Notes under the pieces: model-generated
What the model was told of the DNA's origin: nothing
Databases searched by the model: none
Seen by the model: only the letters and a program-made list of their open reading frames with translations
Assembly: GCA_008933765.1 (NCBI GenBank)
Contig: WBUK01000002.1
Span: 248,001 to 312,000, forward strand
Source of the DNA: Ignavibacteriaceae bacterium
GTDB taxonomy: Bacteria > Bacteroidota > Ignavibacteria > Ignavibacteriales > Ignavibacteriaceae
Length of the DNA stretch: 64,000 nt
Reading direction: 5' to 3'
Part shown: in pieces, positions 8,201 through 17,060 of the stretch
Layout: every line of letters starts with the position of its first letter
How positions within the stretch are numbered: position 1 is the first letter of the stretch
Made by a program: the position numbers and the translations under genes

Positions 8201-9452
8201 TGCCATTCTTATCGATGATTTTGACGCAAACGGAATCCCTGACATTGCCTACCCTTACGGCTCAATAATTAAGTTTTACGAGTTTAACCAAACGCGGTCT
8301 TTTGCACCTTCGTTGGTTAGCGCTTTCAGTACCGAAAACAATTCGGTTATAATCAATTTTGCCGGCACTTCGCAAAAATATTATATTTACAGGGGGACAA
8401 CTGATACAAATCTTGAGCTTTATGATTCAACAAACACCCAATCTTACTCAGATAACAATGTTGCCCTAAACAACTATTACTGGTACAAAATAGAGGGTGT
8501 TTCTCTTAGTTATAAAGCTTCAACAAAAGCTTTCAAGGTTTACCACCATGTACCTGCAAAATATTCAGGCGCGCGGGCTGAGTCTCATAATTCGGTTACT
8601 GTCAATTTCACAAACAAAATGAGAAAAGAGATAGATAACCCGTCAGGTATCTTTCTGGTTAAGGACGGAAGAAAAGTTCAACTTTCTTCATACACTCCCT
8701 CCGGTGAAAACAGCTTTCATTTGTCGTTCTTAGAGGATTTTGAACAGGGGCAGAACCGGGTGATTTTAACCGGGCTGACGGATAATTATGGCTCGCCAAC
8801 CCCGGCGGATACTGCCTATTTCAACTATACGCCTGAGGTGGTGCAGCAACAATTCTATATTGAGCGTTTTGAGATTTTGGATATCTACACCATCAGTGTT
8901 TCTTTTAATTTGGAACCCGACCCTGCAAGCGTCGCAAATTTGGATAATTACAAATTTTCACCCGATAATCGTGTTACTGCGGCAACGGTTTCGGGCAGTG
9001 ATGCAAAAACCGTAATTTTAAGCCTGAAAGGGGCAAAACCGGTTGGTGCTTTCGGAAGAGAATATACACTGAACATTGTCAATTTGCGCTCTTCTGCGGC
9101 AACCGGAGGGGTGGAAATTGCTAAGAACGCCGGTGCAACAATTGTACTTACTGCCTCTGCTAAAGATTTAGAGGATATGTTCGTTTATCCAAGCCCGGCT
9201 GACCGTTCCAAACACAGAATCTTAACTTTTGCTAACATTCCCCGTTTTGTAAATATTGTTATTTTCAACTTAAGCGGAGTTAAAATTATGGAATTATACG
9301 AATCGGACGGAAACGGGGGTGTGGATTGGGATATGAGAGATTTCGACGGGAAAGATGTTCCCACTGGAGTTTACATTTATCGTGCTTCGATGACCGACGA
9401 AAAAAAGAACGAAATTGCTTCTAAAATTGGGAAATTTGTGGTGGTTAACTGA
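5226..9452 (+). CDS. secreted S8 subtilisin-like protease with FG-GAP/VCBS repeats and T9SS sorting domain
   Basis: A 1408-residue extracellular serine protease preceded by a clear ribosome site (TTAGGAG). It has a signal peptide (about 1-25), a short propeptide region, then the S8 catalytic domain with Asp157 (IIDTGIDYLHPD), His238 (SHGTAVAGI) and Ser392 (SGTSAAAPFV). From about residue 730 to 1030 there are repeated DxNxDG-type calcium-binding FG-GAP/VCBS motifs (GDFNNDGVNE, DIDNDGKNE, GDFNNDGKSD, DVDNDGKEE), suggesting a beta-propeller. Fibronectin-like segments follow. The C-terminus (VYPSPADRS to PTGVYIYRA) is a type A T9SS sorting domain, so surface attachment or release is expected. 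The stop overlaps the pgsA start (TGATG). The substrate is unknown. Confidence 0.93.
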   Translation: MRYLRFLSLIFIFLTIILPAISRAQNVVFVKYDKSVAPLVAKSRLQSTLERLSRTESSFSMDQVKIVPFAKGLGETIPELEGIMAIKTGKPETASFLLGSLQREENIEYVQIGARYQTDNVPNDSLVSTQWALSKIGAFEAWKITEGSDTVLVAIIDTGIDYLHPDLTNKIYKNPGETGFDEFGRDKRFNGIDDDNNGFIDDYQGWDFTDRTGFPFDTTGGDYLDWDNDPMDQNLFSHGTAVAGIIAAETNNGMGVAGVAPGIKVLNLRAFDPQGYGEEDDVAAAILYSVKMGAKVINMSFGDNSYSHVLRDVVRYAYSKNIVMVASSGNSNSSNPHYPSGYSEVISVGNTTQEDYVAGTSNYGSTLDMVAPGTLIKTTTRNWTYSDFSGTSAAAPFVSAAAALILSKQGFTNDEVRQILKSTADDIGNPGWDLRSGAGRLNLERALKVLAPSVVKFNSPKQDFSTDKDTLKINATILSAYFQSFSLEYGKGLNPTAWTSLLTDVKNQVSESEIYQLSLISLPDTVYTLRLIVKQTNSFVSEERVNFRIKRAATQGELISLIPAYYGDKPTFLAAFYTKDPAVVRMHYKKSYEDSYKYVTLDGFSTNNGFVKQLHYGFVPKSQMSPSETYFIYFEIINESGFSNPVFDSLGVPFTINSGDLFRTWEKKEKPYTLPAGYIFDKTITLPGNNKGVLLREVMTAKEMDIFRFENNSFTKLSGDTLSNKIPKDYGDFNNDGVNELLSLWGYSAHFLKQTNGEKTFSLVTSADTSFFWPIGVFDLDRDGKNELLAIKNDTTIVIYGINNDLSLTYKSQFTNPSGPGFGGNIFNAPFVVVKDIDNDGKNEIVFTDSDGDIVIMKVNSITDIKPDKIVRTGYLSSSSYLAVGDFNNDGKSDIAVLLQAVPEADIAPYNRLIIFNFIGNDLNVSYDNAFIDPAVEFRSTFQNASNALKFFDVDNDGKEELLMFTYPYAYIIKNQGIGGEVVSYDENVNTNAILIDDFDANGIPDIAYPYGSIIKFYEFNQTRSFAPSLVSAFSTENNSVIINFAGTSQKYYIYRGTTDTNLELYDSTNTQSYSDNNVALNNYYWYKIEGVSLSYKASTKAFKVYHHVPAKYSGARAESHNSVTVNFTNKMRKEIDNPSGIFLVKDGRKVQLSSYTPSGENSFHLSFLEDFEQGQNRVILTGLTDNYGSPTPADTAYFNYTPEVVQQQFYIERFEILDIYTISVSFNLEPDPASVANLDNYKFSPDNRVTAATVSGSDAKTVILSLKGAKPVGAFGREYTLNIVNLRSSAATGGVEIAKNAGATIVLTASAKDLEDMFVYPSPADRSKHRILTFANIPRFVNIVIFNLSGVKIMELYESDGNGGVDWDMRDFDGKDVPTGVYIYRASMTDEKKNEIASKIGKFVVVN

Positions 9453-10039
9453 TGTTTGGAATTAAATTAAAGCATTTTTTTCAGATTTCTAACCTGCTAA
9501 GCATTATTAGGCTTCTGGGTGCTTTTCCATTAGTCTGGATTATTTTTAACCCGGGAACGGTAGGGAACTGGGGAGTGGTGGCTATTGTATTCTTTCTTGG
9601 GTTAACCGATTTTCTCGACGGCTTTCTCGCCCGGAAATTGAACCAGGTAACAGAACTTGGTAAAATTCTTGACCCGTTAGCTGACAAGGTGTTGGTTATT
9701 TCTATCGCCGTTTCTTTTTTTATCACCGGAATAATTGACCCTTTACTCTTTGCCGTTATAGTTGCCAGAGATTTACTGATAATGCTGCCGGGCATTTTTC
9801 TCGGTAAAAAACTCGGTTCAGTGCCCGCATCAGATATGATAGGGAAGTGGACTTTCGCTTTTATTGGCGTTTATCTGCTGATTGTATATCTTGGTGGCAA
9901 CGGTAATAATCCGGTACCGATATTTGATAAAAATTCGACGCCGATGGTTATATATTATTATTTTCTGATTCTGTTAATTATCGTCTCATTTTTGAACTAC
10001 GCTGCTAAGGCGATAAAACTTATAAAAGAGAGTAAATGA
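9452..10039 (+). CDS. pgsA: CDP-alcohol phosphatidyltransferase (phosphatidylglycerophosphate synthase)
   Basis: A 195-residue polytopic membrane enzyme. The CDP-alcohol phosphotransferase signature D-x2-D-G-x2-A-R-x8-G-x3-D-x3-D is intact, from DFLDGFLARKL through GKILDPLADKV (about 51-77). In this family it catalyses transfer of a phosphatidyl group from CDP-diacylglycerol to glycerol-3-phosphate, the committed step to phosphatidylglycerol. The size and the LADK variant fit PgsA better than phosphatidylserine synthase. It overlaps both neighbours by one and four bases and is thus coupled to the protease upstream and ftsY downstream. Confidence 0.88.
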   Translation: MFGIKLKHFFQISNLLSIIRLLGAFPLVWIIFNPGTVGNWGVVAIVFFLGLTDFLDGFLARKLNQVTELGKILDPLADKVLVISIAVSFFITGIIDPLLFAVIVARDLLIMLPGIFLGKKLGSVPASDMIGKWTFAFIGVYLLIVYLGGNGNNPVPIFDKNSTPMVIYYYFLILLIIVSFLNYAAKAIKLIKESK

Positions 10040-10977
10040 GTTTATTTAAAAATTTTGATTTCAACAAACTGAAAAGCGGTCTTTCAAAGACACGCGATAA
10101 AATATTCAATAAAATATCAGAAACAGTTACCGGTAAAGCGGTTATTGATGAAATAACCCTTGAAGAAATTGAAGAAGTGCTTATAACTTCAGACATCGGT
10201 TTCGATCTCGCTATGAAAATAGTAGAAGAAGTGAGAAAGAAACTGAAAGGAGAAAAAGACCGTTCAGGTGAAAATGTATTATCAGTGGTTAAATCTGTTT
10301 TAGAGGATGAACTGGCACACTCGGTTTCTTCGAAAGAATACTCACCGAATGTAGATCAATACAAACCATTTGTTATGCTGATTGTTGGGGTAAACGGAGC
10401 CGGAAAAACTACCACAATTGGCAAATTAGCCCACAATTTCAAAAAATCGGGCTGGAAGGTTGTTGTCGGCGCTGCCGATACTTTCCGTGCGGCAGCAAAC
10501 GAACAGCTTGAAATTTGGGCGGAAAGAGCCGGCGTACCCATAATTTCGAAACATCATGGTGCAGACCCTTCTTCCGTTGCATACGAAACCATTGAAGAAG
10601 CAATTAAAATTACGGCAGATGTGGTTATGATTGATACCGCCGGCAGGCTTCACACGAAAGTAAACCTAATGGAAGAACTTCGAAAAATTAAAAATGTGCT
10701 TTCTAAAAAACTACCTTATGCGCCTAACGAAATATTTTTGGTGGTCGATGGTACAACCGGTCAAAATGCCGTACAACAAGGGAAAGAGTTTTCAAAGGTT
10801 ACCGAATTAACCGGGCTGATTGTAACTAAATTAGACGGCACTGCGAAAGGCGGAGTGATTTTCCAAATTTGTCGGGATTTGAATGTGCCTGTAAGGTATA
10901 TTGGGGTTGGCGAAGGTATAGAAGATTTACAAAACTTTGATCCACACATGTATGTAGAGGCGGTTTTTACGAAATGA
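10036..10977 (+). CDS. ftsY: signal recognition particle receptor FtsY
   Basis: A 313-residue SRP GTPase comprising only the N and G domains; the acidic A domain of enterobacterial FtsY is absent, as in many non-proteobacteria. Motifs are GVNGAGKTT (G1, 118-126), DTFRAAANEQL (G2/IBD region), DTAGR (G3), TKLDGTAKGG (G4) and GVGEGIEDLQNFDP near the C-terminus. It docks the SRP-ribosome complex at the membrane for co-translational insertion. Its start overlaps pgsA and its end overlaps the lipid kinase gene, each by four bases. Confidence 0.97.
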   Translation: MSLFKNFDFNKLKSGLSKTRDKIFNKISETVTGKAVIDEITLEEIEEVLITSDIGFDLAMKIVEEVRKKLKGEKDRSGENVLSVVKSVLEDELAHSVSSKEYSPNVDQYKPFVMLIVGVNGAGKTTTIGKLAHNFKKSGWKVVVGAADTFRAAANEQLEIWAERAGVPIISKHHGADPSSVAYETIEEAIKITADVVMIDTAGRLHTKVNLMEELRKIKNVLSKKLPYAPNEIFLVVDGTTGQNAVQQGKEFSKVTELTGLIVTKLDGTAKGGVIFQICRDLNVPVRYIGVGEGIEDLQNFDPHMYVEAVFTK

Positions 10978-11891
10978 CCCCAAAACAATCACTTGAACGA
11001 CACCTTTTAATAAACCCTTATGCAGGAAATGGCAAAGGGAAAAGTTTTGCCGGGTTACTAAGTTCTTCACCCGTTGTTAAGGGTCTTCCTGTGGTTGTGC
11101 CTTCAACACTTGAATACTCCCAAAAAATTGCGAATGAACTGAACAGAGATCGGGTTCACCTTTTGGTTGCCGGTGGTGACGGCACCTTCAACACAATTCT
11201 GAACCAGGTATATCCGCCTTATCGGTTTACCGTTTCGTTTTTACCGTGCGGTTCCGGCAACGATTTAATTCGGTTCCTTGGTATATCCCGCAACCCGATC
11301 GATGCGCTTCATGCTTCTTTGAACGGTTCTTCAGAAATGTTACTTGACCTTTGGGAAGCAAAAATCGGGTGGGAAGATGGTTCGGTTACCCGTCAGAAAT
11401 TCATTAACACTGCCGGGATTGGCTTTGATGCCTATGTTGGAACGCTGAAACAACAAAAGCGCTTTTTGACGGGGCTTGCCGTTTACACCGTATCGCTGTT
11501 GCAAGCGCTGATAAAATATGACCCGATAAATTTTGAATTAGAATCTAACGGTAATGAAACAATTTCAGGCGAGGCGATGTTTATCACTTCGGGAAATGGC
11601 GCCTCATCCGGCGGTGGTTTTAAATTGACCCCAAAAGCCCAAATTAACGACGGTTTAGTGGATGTTTGCATTGTTTCGTATCTGTCGCGCTTTAAAGTTT
11701 TACGGATTTTCCCAAAAGCTATAACAGGCACCCATATTGGAATAAAAGAGGTGAAATATTTGCAAACCGATAGATATAAGATTAAACTATCAAAGCCCTC
11801 TTACATTCACCTTGACGGCGAAACAACGGGAAAAAAAGTTTCTGAAGTTGAGCTTTATCTTTCTCCTCACAAATTGAAAATCTTATTGTAA
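10974..11891 (+). CDS. diacylglycerol kinase-family lipid kinase (YegS/BmrU-like)
   Basis: A 305-residue protein of the DAGK catalytic-domain family. It has the N-terminal INPYAGNGKG segment, the nucleotide-binding GGDGTFNTILN (67-77), the PCGSGNDLIRFLG loop and a C-terminal DGE motif (HLDGETTG). Members phosphorylate diacylglycerol or related lipids with ATP. Adjacency to pgsA fits phospholipid recycling, but the substrate is inferred. It closes the overlapping run that begins with the protease gene. A 76-base AT-rich gap follows. Confidence 0.87.
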   Translation: MTPKQSLERHLLINPYAGNGKGKSFAGLLSSSPVVKGLPVVVPSTLEYSQKIANELNRDRVHLLVAGGDGTFNTILNQVYPPYRFTVSFLPCGSGNDLIRFLGISRNPIDALHASLNGSSEMLLDLWEAKIGWEDGSVTRQKFINTAGIGFDAYVGTLKQQKRFLTGLAVYTVSLLQALIKYDPINFELESNGNETISGEAMFITSGNGASSGGGFKLTPKAQINDGLVDVCIVSYLSRFKVLRIFPKAITGTHIGIKEVKYLQTDRYKIKLSKPSYIHLDGETTGKKVSEVELYLSPHKLKILL

Positions 11892-11967
11892 GCTTCAGCC
11901 GTTTTTACTAAGATTTACTTATTTTATAATATTTACGCACATTTTTACACAATTTTTATACCTTAAC

Positions 11968-14757
11968 ATGAAGTTTTTTGGTCCTTTAAATCTCTTTTTA
12001 ATTTTCTTATTTCTTCACTTTTCAGCGATAGCGCAAAACGATTCGATTCCGGTTAACCGTCGGGTGATTCACGGCAGTTTAGAGAATGGTTTGCAATACT
12101 TCATAGTAAAGAACCGGCTGCCGGAGAAATCTGCTGAACTGCGTTTGGCAGTACTGACAGGTTCACTGAACGAAGAGGAAGATCAACGGGGGTTAGCACA
12201 CTTCACAGAACACATGCTTTTTAACGGTACTGAAAATTTCCCCGGCAATAAAGTTATCGATTTTTTGGAACTGTTGGGGATTAAGTTCGGGCCCGAAATA
12301 AATGCTTACACTTCAACTGAAGAAACTGTTTACATGCTGACTGTACCGACAACACGACCCGAAATTTTGGATTCTTCTTTTTTAATTCTCTCTGACTGGG
12401 CTTTTCACGCTTCTTTTGACTCGTTGGAAATTGAAAAAGAGAGGGGAGTGGTGCTCGAAGAAATGCGCATGGGCAAAGGGGCTGCCGGCAGAGTGAGGGA
12501 CCAGCAATTCCCCGTTATTTTCCATGGCTCCAAATACGCTGAACGGCTGCCAATTGGTGTCGAAGAAGTTCTTAAAAACTTCAAACACCAAACTCTGAAA
12601 GATTATTATAAAAAGTGGTATCGCCCGGAAAGAATGGCGGTGGTTGCTGTAGGCGATTTTAATACCTCGGAGGTTCTGGGATATATTAATAAATATTTTA
12701 ATACGAAAGGCGAGAAAAATGAAAAATTTGAAAGAATTGTTTATCCCGTTCCTGACCATGATGAGAGAATATATTCAATAGTATCCGACCCCGAAGTTAC
12801 TTCTTCATCGGTTGTTTTGGTTCAAAAATTGCCGGTACTGAAAGCAAACACAGTTACTGATTATCGCAAAGCAATAATGCACAAAATTTTCAGCAATATT
12901 TTTAACGAACGAATGTATGACCTCTCAAAGCAACCGGAAACACCTTTCATTAATGGCGGCGGTTACTCTACCTCTTTGGCATACGACAAAGGTGCCTATG
13001 TTTTCTACACTTCACCAAAAGAGAACAAAATTGATGAATCTTTTATGAGTTTGCTGACTGAAAGGAACAGAATTAAGAAGAACGGGTTTACTCAGGCGGA
13101 ATTTGATCGATCGATTGCCTCACTTACCGCCGGAATGGAAAATTATCTGAAAGAAAAAGACAATCAATATTCGGATAACATCACTTCCGCACTAATTGAT
13201 CAATTTGTCAGCGATGAAATCTACAGTGATATTGAAATTGGATATTCTATTTTTTACCAAATTCTTCCCTCGATTTCGCTTCAGGATGTGAATAACCTTG
13301 CAAATGAACTGATTACTGACAGTAATTTAGTGGTTTTGGTTACTTATCCTAAAAAAGATGGGATAATTGATCCCAACCAACAGGTTTTAGACGCTATGTT
13401 CACTATCTCGAAATCTGCTGACCTAAGCCAAAAAGATGAAACTAACCCCGATCGTCCGCTTTTGAAAGAAGAACCTGCGCCGGGAGTTATTGTTTCTGAA
13501 GAAATTGTTGGTCCGTTTGGTACAAAATTGTTAACACTCGGTAACGGCGCCAGAGTTTATTTAACTAAAACCACTCTGAAACAGGATGAAGTGCTGCTGT
13601 ATGCAATGAGTTACGGAGGAACCTCTTTGGTTGAATTGGAAGATTTGGTCTCGGCTAATTACGCAACCGATATTACGGAAGAAGCAGGTCTCGGGGATTT
13701 TACTGCAACTGAACTTTCAAAAAAACTGAACGGTAAAATCTTATCTTTAAGCACAGCTGTTAACGAAAACTCTGAAATAATGACAGGTTCAAGTTCAGTT
13801 AACGACCTTGAGGACTTTTTCCGGCTGATTTACCTCTTTTTCACTTCACCCCGATACGATGAACAAAATGCTGCTTTATATCTTGAGAAATTAAAAGATT
13901 ATTTACAAAATGACGGCTTACGCCCCGAGAGTGTCTTTAATGATTCAATTACAGTAGCTATTTATGAAAGGAACCCTCGTAAAGCGCCGATGAGTATGTC
14001 ACTCTTGAATAAAATTTCATCCAAAAAGGCGTATGAAATTTTCAGAGAAAGATTTGCTTCAGCCTCCGATTTTTCTTTTGTATTCGTTGGTAACTTTGAT
14101 GACTCAAAGATTCGTGAGTATATTAAAAAATACATTGCTTCACAACCGCAGGGCAAGTCTGAGAACTGGATAGACAGGGGAGTGAGGTTTTCCAAAAAAC
14201 CCGTTGAAATGACCGTTAAAAAAGGGATAGAGAATAAAGCGGAAGTGTTTCTGGCGTACACCGGTGAATATGAGTGGAACAAAAGGAACATGATTTTAAT
14301 GAATATGATTGAGAAGGTGCTTGATATTAAAATAAACGAAGTAATAAGGGAACAGCTGGGGGGAAGCTATTCAATTTCTGTTTACAATAATTATGTTAAG
14401 TATCCGGCTCCGGAATATAGTTTTGCGATTGATTTCAACTGTGATCCTAACAGGGTTGATGAACTTGTAACTGAACTGAATAATTTACTGAAAGAGCTGA
14501 AAAACTCGTTCAAAGTTGATACTTTGCTAACTAAGGTGAAAGAAATATTGCTGAAAGAGAGAGAAGAAGTGTTAAAACAAAACAGATCAATACTTCAACT
14601 AATCAGCTCATACATTTTCAATGGGACGGATCTTAATTCGTTCTACGAAGGTGAAGGCATAATTAAAGAGACAACAGCAGAAGACATTCGCAAGGCACTT
14701 AACAGGTTTTTACCGAATGAACCATTGTTTAAGTTTTATTTAATGCCGGAAAATTAA
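11968..14757 (+). CDS. M16-family zinc metallopeptidase (pitrilysin/insulinase-like)
   Basis: A 929-residue secreted protein with a signal peptide ending near residue 23 (HFSAIAQ). The inverted zinc motif HxxEH is HFTEH (78-82), with the distal glutamate in ERGVVLEEMRMG about 75 residues later. The C-terminal half repeats the M16 fold without the metal motif, as is usual for full-length periplasmic pitrilysins (about 930 residues). Such enzymes degrade peptides in the periplasm. It stands alone: 76 bases after the lipid kinase and followed by a gene-poor gap. No convincing promoter is visible apart from a TATAAT at 11925. Confidence 0.92.
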   Translation: MKFFGPLNLFLIFLFLHFSAIAQNDSIPVNRRVIHGSLENGLQYFIVKNRLPEKSAELRLAVLTGSLNEEEDQRGLAHFTEHMLFNGTENFPGNKVIDFLELLGIKFGPEINAYTSTEETVYMLTVPTTRPEILDSSFLILSDWAFHASFDSLEIEKERGVVLEEMRMGKGAAGRVRDQQFPVIFHGSKYAERLPIGVEEVLKNFKHQTLKDYYKKWYRPERMAVVAVGDFNTSEVLGYINKYFNTKGEKNEKFERIVYPVPDHDERIYSIVSDPEVTSSSVVLVQKLPVLKANTVTDYRKAIMHKIFSNIFNERMYDLSKQPETPFINGGGYSTSLAYDKGAYVFYTSPKENKIDESFMSLLTERNRIKKNGFTQAEFDRSIASLTAGMENYLKEKDNQYSDNITSALIDQFVSDEIYSDIEIGYSIFYQILPSISLQDVNNLANELITDSNLVVLVTYPKKDGIIDPNQQVLDAMFTISKSADLSQKDETNPDRPLLKEEPAPGVIVSEEIVGPFGTKLLTLGNGARVYLTKTTLKQDEVLLYAMSYGGTSLVELEDLVSANYATDITEEAGLGDFTATELSKKLNGKILSLSTAVNENSEIMTGSSSVNDLEDFFRLIYLFFTSPRYDEQNAALYLEKLKDYLQNDGLRPESVFNDSITVAIYERNPRKAPMSMSLLNKISSKKAYEIFRERFASASDFSFVFVGNFDDSKIREYIKKYIASQPQGKSENWIDRGVRFSKKPVEMTVKKGIENKAEVFLAYTGEYEWNKRNMILMNMIEKVLDIKINEVIREQLGGSYSISVYNNYVKYPAPEYSFAIDFNCDPNRVDELVTELNNLLKELKNSFKVDTLLTKVKEILLKEREEVLKQNRSILQLISSYIFNGTDLNSFYEGEGIIKETTAEDIRKALNRFLPNEPLFKFYLMPEN

Positions 14758-15176
14758 AATTTTAAGAAAACCGCGCAACTACAAGTTTGCACCATTTAAT
14801 CTGTCAGGTTTTGGAAGTATTAACTAAACTCAAAATAGTGTTTTATAAATACTTTTTAAGAACCAATAATTACTGTTGTTGTGCACAGTAAGAAATAATT
14901 AAAGGTGTTCTGAATATTTTGAATATTCTGAAGTGAAGGTTACAACTGAAAAACAACTTAAAAATCAGTTAAATTAAAAATAGGGAAGAATGTTGTATTA
15001 CAGTAATAAAAATGCGTTTTTTGCAGCACATCATTTACTTAACATAATATACATTATATGACATTTAGGAATATTTGATAAACGGGATTTTAATGTCGGA
15101 ATATTCCTGTTCTGTTCTGTTCTGTTCCGGTCCGGTCGTTCCGTAAGGTTCTTTATTGGCTTTTGTATTCCGAAAT
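14758..15176. other. gene-free, AT-rich intergenic region
   Basis: A spacer of 419 bases between convergent genes (M16 peptidase and CLC channel). I see no credible reading frame, RNA gene or strong terminator. The right part contains the palindrome GGAATATTCC (15098-15107) followed directly by a pentanucleotide run described separately. Confidence 0.6.
15108..15136. repeat. pentanucleotide microsatellite
   Basis: Four perfect TGTTC units (15108-15127) pass into two CCGGT-type units. It is simple-sequence DNA in a non-coding convergent spacer, so slippage here would not change a protein. Confidence 0.75.
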
Positions 15177-17060
15177 TCAGGATGACATATCCTGGTCTCG
15201 TTCTGCCAAAAAAAGTTCGTTGTGGTAAACTCTTAAAATTTTCTGTTTCGAGACTATTCCTTTAAACACATCATCGTAATCGTACACCGGCAAATATTCC
15301 ATATCAATTGTTTCCATAATTTTAAGCGCTGTGTCAGCGTCTTCATCTTCGTTTATTTTGGCGAACCTTCGTTTCATAAGGTCGCCGGCGATCAGAAAAT
15401 CAGCAATTGAGGCGGTTTCTTTGTCAAACATCAACTTTCTTAAATTTTGGTAAGAGATAACTCCTTTTACTTCACCATCAGCACTTTTAACCAGCAGAGT
15501 CTCGTAACTTGAATTTCTGAGAATTTCCAGCGTTTTATGATAATTATCCGATTCGAGTATAAATTCGTTATTGCTCTCAATCAATGTTGAAATTTTCATC
15601 GATTTCAGCAATGATGTCTTTCTGCCGTAAATATCGATCCCGACACCTTCTTGCCCCAATCGGATTGTATATAGTGATCCCTTCAAAATAGCCCGGGAGA
15701 TCAAAGTTGAAATGATGATTGTCAGCATTAGAGGTAAAATGATCCGGTAGTTATTTGTCATTTCAAAGACCATAATAAGAGCCGTCAACGAAGCATGTGT
15801 GGTTCCTGCTGCAACGGCACCCATTCCCACTAAAGCATACGCCCCTGCCGGAGCAGCAATTTCGGGGAAAAGCATGTTCGCTACCTGACCCACAGCACCG
15901 CCGAGCATTGCTCCCGTAAAAAGACTTGGGGCAAAAGTGCCACCATAACCTCCTGAACCAATGGTTAATGCCGTTGCCAGAGGCTTCAACGAAAACATTA
16001 ATATCAAAATTGTCAGTGTGTTCTGGTTATAGAGTGATTTATCAACCGATTGCTGTGTGAAACCGTAGATTCCCGGCATCATCAGACCAATAACACCAAC
16101 CATCAGACCACCAACCGCAGGTTTAAACCACCCAGGTAATTTTATTTTGTTGAAAAATTCGTCGAAATAAAACATTACTTTAACAAAATAAATAGCTATT
16201 AAACCGGCGAGAATCCCTAAAACAATGTAAATATAAAACTCGTTGTAGCTTTTTAACTCATACATCGGTATTTGAAATGCAGGTTCATCTCCGATATAAC
16301 CGCGGGATATTACAGTAGCAAAAACAGAGGATACAATTATGGGACCTAAAGAACGGGAGTTGAATGTTCTTAGAATAATCTCCATCGTAAAAATTGCACC
16401 GCCGAGCGGAGCATTAAATGCAGCTGATAGACCGGCAGCAGCACCACATCCGACCAAAATTTTAAGTCTGTCGGATGAAAGGTTCAGTTTCTGCCCGAAC
16501 CACGAGCCAATCGCTGCTCCGATTTGTACAATGGGCCCCTCTTTTCCACCTGCGCCACCGGTCCCGATACTTATAGCATTTTGTATTGTTTTTAAAACGG
16601 CAACACTTCCCTTCATAATGCCGCCTTTTGTGGCAACTGCTAAAATAACATTTGGTATCCCCTCCCCTTTTTTGCCGTTTTCAAAGAAGTGTGCAATAAG
16701 CCCAACTGTTAAACCGCCTGTTGCAGGGATAAGGATAACATAAATCACCCCAATTACTGTGTCCGGGTAAAATGTAATAAAACCGGGGAAAAGCTCGGGT
16801 GGTAAATAGTAAAAAAGATAACTGATTAACTCAATGGAATGGTGAAAAATGACGGCGCCGAAACCGCATAAAACTCCCGTTACGGCGCCCAGTATTAATG
16901 TATAACCGTCTTGTGTTAAGTCAAGGTTAAACGATCCGACAGGAATTCGTAATGCCTGATACTTTAAAGTAGCAATTAATTTTCTCCGAAATCCTGCCTT
17001 TTGCCTATTCGTAGCGATAGAAACCTTCTCCGGATTTCCGCCCAAGTTTGCCCGCGGCAA
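15177..17060 (-). CDS. CLC-family chloride channel/transporter with two CBS domains
   Basis: A protein of about 627 residues with 10 or more hydrophobic segments and the CLC selectivity-filter motifs: GEGIP (132-136, replacing GSGIP), GKEGP (172-176, with the gating glutamate) and GGYGGTFAPSL (370-380). Two C-terminal CBS domains (about 500-620) should provide nucleotide-dependent regulation. With the gating Glu present it could be a Cl-/H+ antiporter or a channel; sequence does not decide. The N-terminus overlaps the dehydrogenase gene. The only candidate starts before the first membrane helix are TTG codons at 17060 and 17045, so the exact start is doubtful. It is the last gene of the M23-to-CLC operon. 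Confidence 0.9.
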   Translation of the reverse strand: MPRANLGGNPEKVSIATNRQKAGFRRKLIATLKYQALRIPVGSFNLDLTQDGYTLILGAVTGVLCGFGAVIFHHSIELISYLFYYLPPELFPGFITFYPDTVIGVIYVILIPATGGLTVGLIAHFFENGKKGEGIPNVILAVATKGGIMKGSVAVLKTIQNAISIGTGGAGGKEGPIVQIGAAIGSWFGQKLNLSSDRLKILVGCGAAAGLSAAFNAPLGGAIFTMEIILRTFNSRSLGPIIVSSVFATVISRGYIGDEPAFQIPMYELKSYNEFYIYIVLGILAGLIAIYFVKVMFYFDEFFNKIKLPGWFKPAVGGLMVGVIGLMMPGIYGFTQQSVDKSLYNQNTLTILILMFSLKPLATALTIGSGGYGGTFAPSLFTGAMLGGAVGQVANMLFPEIAAPAGAYALVGMGAVAAGTTHASLTALIMVFEMTNNYRIILPLMLTIIISTLISRAILKGSLYTIRLGQEGVGIDIYGRKTSLLKSMKISTLIESNNEFILESDNYHKTLEILRNSSYETLLVKSADGEVKGVISYQNLRKLMFDKETASIADFLIAGDLMKRRFAKINEDEDADTALKIMETIDMEYLPVYDYDDVFKGIVSKQKILRVYHNELFLAERDQDMSS

